From Paludibacteraceae bacterium (GTDB taxonomy: Bacteria > Bacteroidota > Bacteroidia > Bacteroidales > Paludibacteraceae), in NCBI GenBank assembly GCA_016285885.1, contig JAEERP010000001.1:840711-904710 (forward strand): a DNA stretch of 64,000 nt, written 5' to 3'. Both the position numbers and the translations under genes were made by a program. This document shows, in pieces, positions 38,670 through 45,855 of the stretch; positions within the stretch are counted from its first letter, which is position 1; each line of letters begins with the position of its first letter. The notes under the pieces are model-generated. The model had not been told where the DNA came from, made no database searches, and worked only from the letters and a program-made list of their open reading frames with translations.

Positions 38670-38913
38670 GAATCAAAACATTACAAGTATACACATTTCA
38701 CAACATCAAGGATGTGGTTGGCAAACAAAAACGAATCATCACCTTTTAATCAATTGGTTTTATCAATGAATAATATAGAATAAAATCGTAAATAACGATA
38801 GATTATTTATGTTTAGCACCCTAAATTTGTCACATCAAACAAAAGGGAAGACAAGCGGTCGGACTTACATTGGTTGTGAATTTATATATACTATTAACTA
38901 AAATTTGTGGATT

Positions 38914-39189
38914 ATGAGAAAAGTAGTTTTAACAATAATTCTGTCAGTGGCATACCTAAGTTCGTATGCTTTCGACATAAAGTGTATGAGTGTGGACTTC
39001 GAGAAGAAGGAGTTGAAACACAACGGTTGCATCTATGAATTGGTGGAGGTGAAGAACAGGCAAAGAAGCTCCTGGCGAGAAGTGACTTACCTCTGCATCG
39101 ATAATAAGCTACACGCTGTGGCCTTCCGTCTCTTCGTCACCGACGGCGGGGATTTCGTGAGGCTGCAGAAGTATACATCTACAAAGTGA
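38914..39189 (+). CDS. Small secreted protein of unknown function
   Basis: A 91-residue protein; the ATG at 38914 opens a signal peptide (MRKVVLTIILSVAYLSSYAF). The mature part of about 70 residues has two cysteines (CMSVDF, NGCIYEL) plus one in YLCIDNK and a beta-strand pattern. A TAAATTTG box lies at 38822-38829. The 244-bp gap before it is AT-rich with nothing else I can name. Confidence 0.55.
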   Translation: MRKVVLTIILSVAYLSSYAFDIKCMSVDFEKKELKHNGCIYELVEVKNRQRSSWREVTYLCIDNKLHAVAFRLFVTDGGDFVRLQKYTSTK

Positions 39190-39333
39190 TTGAGCGAGTA
39201 ATTAAATAATTGGGTGTTTAATTGATTGAATGATTGATAGATCGTTTTGCGTTTTTTTAATTCTTTTCATTTTCCAATGCCAGGATCGTTTTCCAAAACC
39301 ATCTTGGCATTTTTCACGTTCTTTCGAGATCAT

Positions 39334-39930
39334 TCACACGCGTTCCCATTGTTTGGTCTCAAAATTGTACCGTTTGATCACACGTGCCGGATTGCCCGCG
39401 ACCACAGAGAAGGGCGGAACATCCTTCGTCACAACGGAATTCGCCGCCACCACACAATGCTCTCCGATGGTCACACCCGACAAGACATGGCATCCAAACG
39501 CCAGCCAACTGCCTTTCCCGATCACAACCGGTCCCTTGTGTATAATGGGTTGCTTGCTGACAGGGAGGGTAACATCCTCATAACCATGCGAATGGTCTGT
39601 AATATGGACAAATGCGGCGAGGAGCACATCATCCTCTATGGTGACGGAATAGGCGGAGGCTATCCTGTTATAGGCGCCAAAATTCACATTGTTTCCCACC
39701 ACGATTTTGGAAGGATAATCCGTTCCCATGTGACTGTGAAGGGGACAAAAAGCGGTACGCTGATTCACCACACAATGGTCGCCGAAATAGATGTGTTGCG
39801 GATGGAGGAAGAGGACATCCTTCCCCACATTCAGTTTCCTAGGATTGTTTCCTAACTTCTTTGTTATCGAACGGTTACGTATTTTAGATTGCCAAAATGA
39901 CAGGCTTAATAAACGCTTAACTTTCGCCAT
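39334..39930 (-). CDS. Hexapeptide-repeat acyltransferase
   Basis: A 198-residue left-handed beta-helix acetyltransferase of the maltose/galactoside O-acetyltransferase type: repeats such as NVGKDVLFLHPQHIYFGDHC and VTIGEHCVVAANSVVTKDVP, with a probable catalytic His in ITDHSHGYEDV. The ATG at 39930 is preferred; a GTG 42 nt earlier would overlap the upstream DUF2461 gene. Its position in surface polysaccharide or lipid modification is inferred from the family. It follows the DUF2461 gene by 28 bp. Confidence 0.88.
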   Translation of the reverse strand: MAKVKRLLSLSFWQSKIRNRSITKKLGNNPRKLNVGKDVLFLHPQHIYFGDHCVVNQRTAFCPLHSHMGTDYPSKIVVGNNVNFGAYNRIASAYSVTIEDDVLLAAFVHITDHSHGYEDVTLPVSKQPIIHKGPVVIGKGSWLAFGCHVLSGVTIGEHCVVAANSVVTKDVPPFSVVAGNPARVIKRYNFETKQWERV

Positions 39931-39958
39931 ATTGCTACGTTTAAAAAATCCTCTGGTC

Positions 39959-40642
39959 TTAATCCTCCTCACTCACATAATCGATCACCTGATTCAGGTA
40001 TTCCACGAAGGGTTTGTTGCGACGGAAGAGCGTCAGCACATGTTGGAGGAGCTCCTCTTGTTCCGACACCTCCTCCTCGGACATGAATTTAGACAAGCAA
40101 TAGACCTTCAGCCTAGCATAATCAGGGTATTTGCACTCGGAGAACTCCTTCGGCAGTTTCTTCAACGAGCCCTCGCTATCGAGTGTGAAACCATCTTTCG
40201 CGCCTGTCCGCACAAAGGAGGCGAACTTCTCAGGCTCGTCCATCAGGTCTTCCCGCACGATCTCCACCACCCGCTTGTCGTAGCAGTAATGACCGATCGC
40301 CACCATGTTCGCATCCGGGTAGGAGTCACCACCCACGGAGAGGTGGAAATAGTAACCTGCCCTACCCGACTTCTTGCCACCGGGGGCGATGAAGACCCCG
40401 AAATGCGTTTTGTAAGGCGATTTATCCGCCGAAAAGCGGATGTCCCGGTTAATGCGGTAGGTGCAGTCCTTCAGTTCCAGACCCGCCACGCTCTCGTCGA
40501 ACCGGCCCGTCTCCTCTATCAGCCGACGGGCGAACTGGCTAAAGGAATCCTTCGCCTCCTCGTACTCCTTCCGATGGGCATGGAACCACTCCGTATTGTT
40601 ATTCTCCCGCAACGTGCGCAGGAATGCGATCACTTTCTTCAT
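39959..40642 (-). CDS. DUF2461 family protein
   Basis: A 227-residue cytosolic protein matching DUF2461: LRENNNTEWFHAHRKEYEEAKD near the N-terminus, then INRDIRFSADKSPYKTHFGVF and GYYFHLSVGGDSYPDANMVA. The family is common in Bacteroidetes and Proteobacteria; its function is unknown. The ATG at 40642 is used because the frame upstream offers only TTG. Confidence 0.88.
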   Translation of the reverse strand: MKKVIAFLRTLRENNNTEWFHAHRKEYEEAKDSFSQFARRLIEETGRFDESVAGLELKDCTYRINRDIRFSADKSPYKTHFGVFIAPGGKKSGRAGYYFHLSVGGDSYPDANMVAIGHYCYDKRVVEIVREDLMDEPEKFASFVRTGAKDGFTLDSEGSLKKLPKEFSECKYPDYARLKVYCLSKFMSEEEVSEQEELLQHVLTLFRRNKPFVEYLNQVIDYVSEED

Positions 40643-40746
40643 ATCAACGTTCAATTATCGTTACGGTCACGAAATTACAAAAAAGAAAAACAAAAAAACG
40701 AATTAAACTTTTACGGAATATAAAATCATTGCATATTTGCATCGGG

Positions 40747-40912
40747 TTACGCATTTCGGTTAATCCCGAAATGCCTTACCCACCAGGGGGCTTAACCCAC
40801 AGAGGGGACTTCGCTTTTATGCGTTGACGACTTTGCCCCAAGTTCTGTCATCTGAAATGGTGGCAAGGCGCAATCGACAAAGGGCTTTCTATTACAGGAA
40901 GTCCTTTTCCTT
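40747..40912 (+). ncRNA. Candidate small RNA in a 420-bp intergenic gap
   Basis: The gap between the DUF2461 gene (minus strand) and the DUF4832 gene (plus) ends a possible plus-strand transcript with a terminator: AAAGGGCTTTC (40879-40889) pairs with GGAAGTCCTTT (40897-40907, two G-U pairs), then TTCCTTTTTT. No coding gene precedes it on this strand. A perfect 9-bp hairpin (GCATTTCGG, 40751-40759, with 40766-40774) would sit at its 5' end, and a weak CATATTTG box is at about 40732-40739. I match it to no known RNA family. Confidence 0.35.
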
Positions 40913-41062
40913 TTTTCGTATATTCCTAAATCAAAGTTTTTTCGTAAGCATAATATAATCACTAAAATCAAACGTGGAATGCAAATTTTCCGTACATTAG
41001 GGAATTGATAACAACCATGCGTCGAGGGTTGACATCCTCCGCAGGAATAACATACGACGATC

Positions 41063-42781
41063 ATGACAAGAACCATCACCTTCGCAGGCCTTCTTTTCTT
41101 AGGCATAACGCTCCACGGGGCTCCCGTCCCGCAAAATCTGGACTTTACCGACGCATTGGAGAAAGTGGAGAACCCCGGCATCGGATTCTACCGCACCCAA
41201 GGCTTACACCTGAAGGCGGAAGGAAATCAACCAGCAAGCACATGGGGCAACATCTCCCACCTCAGGATGGACATCTCGGAATTCTCCAGCAAAGCGGTGC
41301 TGAGCGTCAATGAGGAGACGGGCGACACCACCTTCGGGGTCTCCCGACCACTCACCCAAGATGCCTTGGATGCATTCGAAGCGACGCTGGACGCCGTGCG
41401 CCAACGTGGGAAAACCGCCATCGTGCGCTTCGCCTACGACCCTTGGTTCAACGGCTCGACCAAATGCGACCCGGAGCAGTCCGTCATCCTCGGTCACCTG
41501 AAGCAGTTGGGGGAAGTCTACGCCCGCAACACGGACGTCATCACCTTCGTGGAGCTGGGCATGTACGGCAGTTGGGGAGAAATGCACTCCAGCAACGTGG
41601 GTAGCAACGAAAACATCGCGGAGGCGCTGCAGACACTGCTCCAATGCACACCTCCGGAGATCATGATCGGTGTGCGCCGTCCCGACATCGTGGCGGTCTG
41701 GTTGGGCGTCAACCAAGGCAGCAACTACTCGGGCTTCGACATCCACTCAGATGCGTTCCGGAATGCCCTTGCGGCGAAAGGGGACACCATCCTGCGCGTC
41801 GGCATGTACAACGATGGTTATCTGGGCTCCTACAGCGATCTGGGCACCATCGGCATGGGGGAAAGCGGCCACCAGATGACCCGTGAGATGATGGTGCAAT
41901 GGCTCGAAACCTATTCGCAACACACCCCTTACGGTGGAGAGCTCGTCGCCAACTACAACGGTGACGATCCGATCAATACCCCCGCCTACCTCGCACAAGA
42001 GGGATTCCGCACCCACACCTCCTACCTCAACTACGAATGGCACCAACCCACCATCCTCGGCTGGAAGGAGATCACCTTCGAAGGCGACGACCCCGAATAC
42101 AACGGGAAGGATGGCTACACCTACGTGGAGAACCACCTGGGCTACCGCTTCATCCTCCGGAGCGCCACGATCGACACCGCCTCGCCTACGGGTAAAGGCA
42201 TCGACGTGACGTTGGGCATAGAGAACGTCGGCTTCGGCAACCTCACCCGCCAAGCGATCGTCTCATTCATCTTCAAAGGAGAGGCAGAGAGCCACGAGGT
42301 GCTTCCGGAAAGCCCTATCGACCCCATGGCATGGCTTTCAAGGGATACAACAACCCTAAGCACCCACTTGGAAATTCCGCAAGAGATGGAGGAAGGCACG
42401 TACGAGCTATTCATCCGAGTCTCAGAATATGGTGACCACAAGAGCGACAAGAACTACCACTGCATACAATTCGGCAATCCATCCGCCCAATACGACGCGG
42501 CCCTCGGTGCGAACAAAATCGGACGGTTAGTCTACAAGGAGAGGCAAGGAAATGGGTTGAACGATGCCCCTCAAGAGAGTTACGTCCACCTAATCGACGG
42601 GCAACTTCGCCTCCGAAAAGGTGAAAAAGCAACGCTCTACAGCCTAAAAGGCGAGCACATTGCGGCGCCGACGAACGATTCGGGGGGAACCATCGATCTA
42701 CGGATATACAGAGGACAAATCATCATTGCGGAGATATGCCAAGAGGGAGGGAAAAGAAGCATAAAGATCCTAGTGGAATAA
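41063..42781 (+). CDS. DUF4832/DUF4874 secreted protein
   Basis: A 572-residue protein with signal peptide (cleavage near HGAPVP). The N-terminal part (about 30-190, NPGIGFYRTQGLHLKAEG ... FAYDP) fits DUF4874, a TIM-barrel-like domain, and about 200-470 fits DUF4832 (GSWGEMHSSN, RVGMYNDGYLGSYSDLGTIG, NYEWHQ), seen in putative glycoside hydrolases. The last about 60 residues (LIDGQLRLRKGEKATLYSLK ... IIAEICQEGGKRSIKILVE) resemble a short type IX sorting domain, which is my inference. It is monocistronic and followed by a terminator. Confidence 0.8.
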   Translation: MTRTITFAGLLFLGITLHGAPVPQNLDFTDALEKVENPGIGFYRTQGLHLKAEGNQPASTWGNISHLRMDISEFSSKAVLSVNEETGDTTFGVSRPLTQDALDAFEATLDAVRQRGKTAIVRFAYDPWFNGSTKCDPEQSVILGHLKQLGEVYARNTDVITFVELGMYGSWGEMHSSNVGSNENIAEALQTLLQCTPPEIMIGVRRPDIVAVWLGVNQGSNYSGFDIHSDAFRNALAAKGDTILRVGMYNDGYLGSYSDLGTIGMGESGHQMTREMMVQWLETYSQHTPYGGELVANYNGDDPINTPAYLAQEGFRTHTSYLNYEWHQPTILGWKEITFEGDDPEYNGKDGYTYVENHLGYRFILRSATIDTASPTGKGIDVTLGIENVGFGNLTRQAIVSFIFKGEAESHEVLPESPIDPMAWLSRDTTTLSTHLEIPQEMEEGTYELFIRVSEYGDHKSDKNYHCIQFGNPSAQYDAALGANKIGRLVYKERQGNGLNDAPQESYVHLIDGQLRLRKGEKATLYSLKGEHIAAPTNDSGGTIDLRIYRGQIIIAEICQEGGKRSIKILVE

Positions 42782-42811
42782 GCGAAGCTAACGCATCAGG
42801 CGCACAAAAGA

Positions 42812-42839
42812 AAGGAGGGACGATGATTCGCCCCTCCTT
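42812..42839 (+). terminator. Terminator after the DUF4832 gene
   Basis: AAGGAGGG (42812-42819) pairs with CCCTCCTT (42832-42839); ATTTCTATCATTT follows. It may also serve the minus-strand outer-membrane-protein gene ending at 42901. Confidence 0.65.
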
Positions 42840-42900
42840 CATTTCTATCATTTAAAGCCCAGGAATTCACTTCCCCGCTCAGATGTTTCGACCTATGGTT

Positions 42901-43494
42901 TCAGAACTTAAATGTGAAACCACCTGCGAAATTCGTAAGATTCTTCTCGTTCCAGTCAGAACCGAACTCGATCTTCAAGCCGAAATGATCCGTGAAATAA
43001 TATTTCACGCCACCGTAAATACCACCGGCATACTTACAATCATCGAAGTCCCATCCTGGATGGTCATTCGTAGAACCGAAGATGTTCACACCATTGGCGA
43101 TGCCCATGAAGACATCCAAGTTTTTCACGAACTCGAAGTGGAAAGCGGCTCTGATCAAGATGGAGTTCTGCAACATTCCCCTTCCGCGATCCCAAACACC
43201 TTTGTAGTGGTCGATACCCCAATATGCGCCCAAATCAACAGCACCATTGTTACCGAAAGTCTTCGTCTTGATGAATCCGGAAGCCAAGCCCCAATTAGCA
43301 TCTACCGAGAACGTAGGGATTGTAGGATCCGTAGGTTCACCACTCTCGTAATAATCAATTGGCGGCACACCGATCATAAACCCCAAATTGCAACCGCCCT
43401 GTTTCACAACACCAATTTCACTCACTTTTCCGTTACCTGCCATCATATTCCCGACGAGCAGAAGGGAAATAAACAATAAAAAAATCCTTTTCAT
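42901..43494 (-). CDS. Small outer-membrane beta-barrel protein, paralogue A
   Basis: A 197-residue protein with signal peptide (MKRIFLLFISLLLVGNMMAG) and an alternating hydrophobic strand pattern ending in an aromatic residue (GGFTFKF), typical of an 8-strand barrel. It shares the block ASGFIKTKTFGNNGAVDLGA and AAFHFEFVKNLDVFMGIANG with the genes at 43573 and 48548. Function unknown. The adjacent paralogue B is 78 bp upstream on the same strand. Confidence 0.8.
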   Translation of the reverse strand: MKRIFLLFISLLLVGNMMAGNGKVSEIGVVKQGGCNLGFMIGVPPIDYYESGEPTDPTIPTFSVDANWGLASGFIKTKTFGNNGAVDLGAYWGIDHYKGVWDRGRGMLQNSILIRAAFHFEFVKNLDVFMGIANGVNIFGSTNDHPGWDFDDCKYAGGIYGGVKYYFTDHFGLKIEFGSDWNEKNLTNFAGGFTFKF

Positions 43495-43572
43495 AATAAC
43501 AACCGAAATTTCACATCTCACCCTCAAGCGAGGGAATCCGTTAATAATATATTACTTACAAATACTTTCCGA

Positions 43573-44172
43573 TTAGAAATTGAATGTCACACCGACGGCG
43601 AAAGGAGGCAAGTTGTCATGTTCAATGCCATCTCCGATCCAATCGCTCGAGAATTCAGCCTTCACGCCGAAACCATCGGTGAAGTGCCATTTAGCGCCCA
43701 AATAGTTACCGAAGATACCATCGCAATCTCCATCGCTGGTCTTCACTGCGTCATGCGTATCACTCCAATGGATAATTGCCACACCACCCTGGAAACCAGC
43801 ATATACGTCCAAGTGCTGAACGAACTGGAAATGGAATCCGCAACGGACAGCCATCGGCAACTCCCAATAAGAATGCTTATAATCACGGCCTTCATAACGC
43901 AAATTATCCGTCCAGTTACAATATCCGATATATGCGCCCAAATCGATGGCACCATTGTCACCAAATGTCTTCGTGTGGATGAAACCATCCGCCAAGCCCC
44001 ACATACCATCCACAGAAAGAGAAGGCATGTTCGCATGGCTATGAGGAGGAACACCAATCATAATACCGAGGGAGAAATCGCCAGCATTGGCATACTCAAT
44101 CTTGCTCACATTCGATGCACTGACTCCCATGAAAGGAAGCACAGCCAACAGTAAAAACAATACTTTTTTCAT
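43573..44172 (-). CDS. Small outer-membrane beta-barrel protein, paralogue B
   Basis: A 199-residue relative of the genes at 42901 and 48548 with signal peptide (MKKVLFLLLAVLPFMGVSAS). Shared blocks include ADGFIHTKTFGDNGAIDLGA and RCGFHFQFVQHLDVYAGFQG; the C-terminus ends in VGVTFNF. It probably arose with paralogue A by tandem duplication. Confidence 0.8.
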   Translation of the reverse strand: MKKVLFLLLAVLPFMGVSASNVSKIEYANAGDFSLGIMIGVPPHSHANMPSLSVDGMWGLADGFIHTKTFGDNGAIDLGAYIGYCNWTDNLRYEGRDYKHSYWELPMAVRCGFHFQFVQHLDVYAGFQGGVAIIHWSDTHDAVKTSDGDCDGIFGNYLGAKWHFTDGFGVKAEFSSDWIGDGIEHDNLPPFAVGVTFNF

Positions 44173-44341
44173 ACTATAACGATTATAAAATTAATGACGC
44201 GAATGTACATCATTTTTTTGAATGGGACAAATTTGCCCCAAGGCATGATCCTAAACCCACGGAATCAAGGGCGGAAAAATTGCGGACGAATCAATTCAAC
44301 GTTTACTTTGAGCACAAATTCCGAGCGTGTGTGGATCACAT

Positions 44342-45046
44342 TTAATAATAAAAAATTTCTCTCGTCTCTATACGATACTCTCTCTCCTCTTTCTCAATAT
44401 TCTTCCCGTCCTGAGAATACTTATTAACAGTGGTTACACGACGTTTTGTCCAGTTACCCAAACTATCCCGCTCCACGATGTTGAAATACTCCATGGCATC
44501 TGTATAAAGATATTCGCCTTCTCCCATAGAGGGTTCAACAGAGGAAACACATTCTAAATCACTGTCATACATGAAATACTTTTTCCCATGGCATTCTAAC
44601 CCATTGATAATCATCGTATCCAACATCCCCTGTTCATTATAGAGATACTCTTCAGAAATATAAATACCCAAGTCCGCCACATAGACTTCCTTCTTTGTGA
44701 TTTGTCCATTATCGTTGCGGGAAAGCCTGATTTTTTCCTTTGTATCAAAAGCGACAACACCTTTTTGATCGAATGTGTATGTCTTATCCATCCATTCCAC
44801 ATGTTCGAGCTTGCCACTCCAAGTAGAGTCACAATTACTTACCTGAACAGACAATTTGGAAACGTTGCCACGCACATCCATAAATTGGCGGTCGGGAGAG
44901 GTAAATGAAGGCTGTTCCTTCACTGCCACTACCGTATCTTCAGGAAGCTCCTTACTCAGCGTGTCCGAACGTTGCTCCTGATTGGTGTTCGCCCCGCCGC
45001 AAGCGCTTAACACAGCCGTTGCCAGAATGAGCAATTCTTTTCTCAT
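44342..45046 (-). CDS. Lipoprotein of unknown function
   Basis: A 234-residue lipoprotein. The ATG at 45046 gives the signal peptide MRKELLILATAVLSACGG (lipobox LSAC, Cys16). The mature part has repeated beta-hairpin-like units with Y-x-[YF] ends (LYNEQGMLDTMI, EYLYTDAMEYFNIVERD, LGNWTKRRVTTVNKYSQDGK), similar to RHS/YD-type or lipoprotein repeat folds seen in Bacteroidales. No specific function can be given. Confidence 0.7.
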   Translation of the reverse strand: MRKELLILATAVLSACGGANTNQEQRSDTLSKELPEDTVVAVKEQPSFTSPDRQFMDVRGNVSKLSVQVSNCDSTWSGKLEHVEWMDKTYTFDQKGVVAFDTKEKIRLSRNDNGQITKKEVYVADLGIYISEEYLYNEQGMLDTMIINGLECHGKKYFMYDSDLECVSSVEPSMGEGEYLYTDAMEYFNIVERDSLGNWTKRRVTTVNKYSQDGKNIEKEEREYRIETREIFYY

Positions 45047-45309
45047 GATCATATATTTTTTGTTAAACGTCCAATCCTCCAATCTTATTGGCATAATCCA
45101 TCAAGATTTGTGTTCTTTCGCATGCCTGTGTGTTCCCATAGGTGACATCCAGAATTTTCAAAGGGAAAGAGGGAAACAAATCTCTCACCAATAATCAAGG
45201 CAATTTACAAAGAATCGGCAATATAGCATCACAAAAACAATTTAATTTTCATCAGATACAATTTTCACCCTACCCTACAAAATAAATAGTCAATCGTGTC
45301 ACATCACTC

Positions 45310-45369
45310 GGACAGAATGGCACAAAAGTGGACAGAAAGTTCCTTCTGACGTTTGGCACGGTTTTTGTA
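45310..45369 (+). promoter_or_regulatory. Sigma-54-type promoter with upstream repeat
   Basis: TTGGCACG (45353-45360), four bases, then TTGTA (45365-45369) matches the -24/-12 sigma-54 consensus (TTGGCACGnnnnTTGCA) at all but the final C; the GG and G positions are exactly 12 bp apart. Two copies of GGACAGAA (45310-45317, 45330-45337), 20 bp apart, lie just upstream and could bind the required activator ATPase. The 300 bp further upstream (45047-45309) shows nothing I can name. The predicted start near 45381 leads into the two short ORFs below. Confidence 0.6.
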
Positions 45370-45400
45370 TTAATATAGACGACGATAAAGATCGTCAACT

Positions 45401-45469
45401 ATGATCGAAAATCATTTCGAAGAGCTACCCAGCTATGTTTTTCATAACCGAGCAACTCCGTTTAAATAA
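45401..45469 (+). CDS. Possible 22-residue microprotein or leader peptide
   Basis: The frame MIENHFEELPSYVFHNRATP plus FK lies about 20 nt after the predicted sigma-54 start and 32 bp before the Lys-rich microprotein ORF. It has no recognisable domain. It could be a leader peptide or chance. Confidence 0.3.
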   Translation: MIENHFEELPSYVFHNRATPFK

Positions 45470-45501
45470 AACAAATTGTTTAACTTTAAATTGGTAGTAT
45501 T

Positions 45502-45612
45502 ATGAAAGGTAATGAGAAAAAGCCTAAAAAGGTTGAGAAAAAAGCAAAACACATTGCTGCTTATTTGGCAGCTGAGGAGTCAGCGTCTCATATAGATGCT
45601 AAAAAGAAATGA
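45502..45612 (+). CDS. Lys-rich 36-residue microprotein
   Basis: A 36-residue protein, MKGNEKKPKKVEKKAKHIAA followed by YLAAEESASHIDAKKK. Twelve of 36 residues are lysine, with a short amphipathic, alanine-rich centre (HIAAYLAAEESA). There is no signal peptide. It is framed by a sigma-54-type promoter (130 bp upstream) and a strong terminator starting 4 bp after the stop, so it is a self-contained transcription unit rather than a random ORF. A nucleic-acid or ribosome-binding role would fit the charge, but this is a guess. Confidence 0.6.
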   Translation: MKGNEKKPKKVEKKAKHIAAYLAAEESASHIDAKKK

Positions 45613-45616
45613 ACCG

Positions 45617-45655
45617 AAGGGGGTTGCCAAACAAGGCGATCCCCTTTCCTTTTCC
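45617..45655 (+). terminator. Terminator of the microprotein unit
   Basis: AAGGGG (45617-45622) and GCC (45626-45628) pair with GGC (45635-45637) and CCCCTT (45641-45646), followed by TTCCTTTTCC. Confidence 0.75.
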
Positions 45656-45723
45656 AGGAACATTCCCCAACATTTTCATAGGGATGAGGCAAAAGACGAT
45701 CAACCATTTCCGCCTCTGAAACA

Positions 45724-45795
45724 GTAAATCGTAAATAGCTAAATAGTAAATCGCAAACGTCCAAACAGTAAATAGTAAATAGTTAAATAGTAAAT
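45724..45795. repeat. AT-rich short repeats (GTAAATAG family)
   Basis: GTAAATCGTAAATAG, AATAGTAAATCG and AGTAAATAGTAAATAGTTAA-type units recur with slight changes between the microprotein terminator and the next hairpin. The reverse complement of the same core (ACGATTTACTATTTA) recurs at 52544-52577. Confidence 0.6.
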
Positions 45796-45797
45796 AA

Positions 45798-45829
45798 TGC
45801 CACGAGGGTCACTGCATCCCCCGTGGCAT
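45798..45829 (-). terminator. Terminator after the cysteine-repeat gene
   Basis: ATGCCACG (45798-45805) pairs with CGTGGCAT (45822-45829); on the minus strand a T-rich stretch follows. Confidence 0.7.
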
Positions 45830-45855
45830 CACCAAATTTATGAAAACATATTAAC

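Noticed and set aside
40792..41181. A 129-residue minus-strand ORF
   Set aside because: It runs through the start of the DUF4832 gene antisense and through the candidate small-RNA region; its composition is not protein-like.
45724..45795. AT-rich repeats considered as a CRISPR-like array
   Set aside because: Units are short, imperfect and without regular spacers; no cas genes are nearby.
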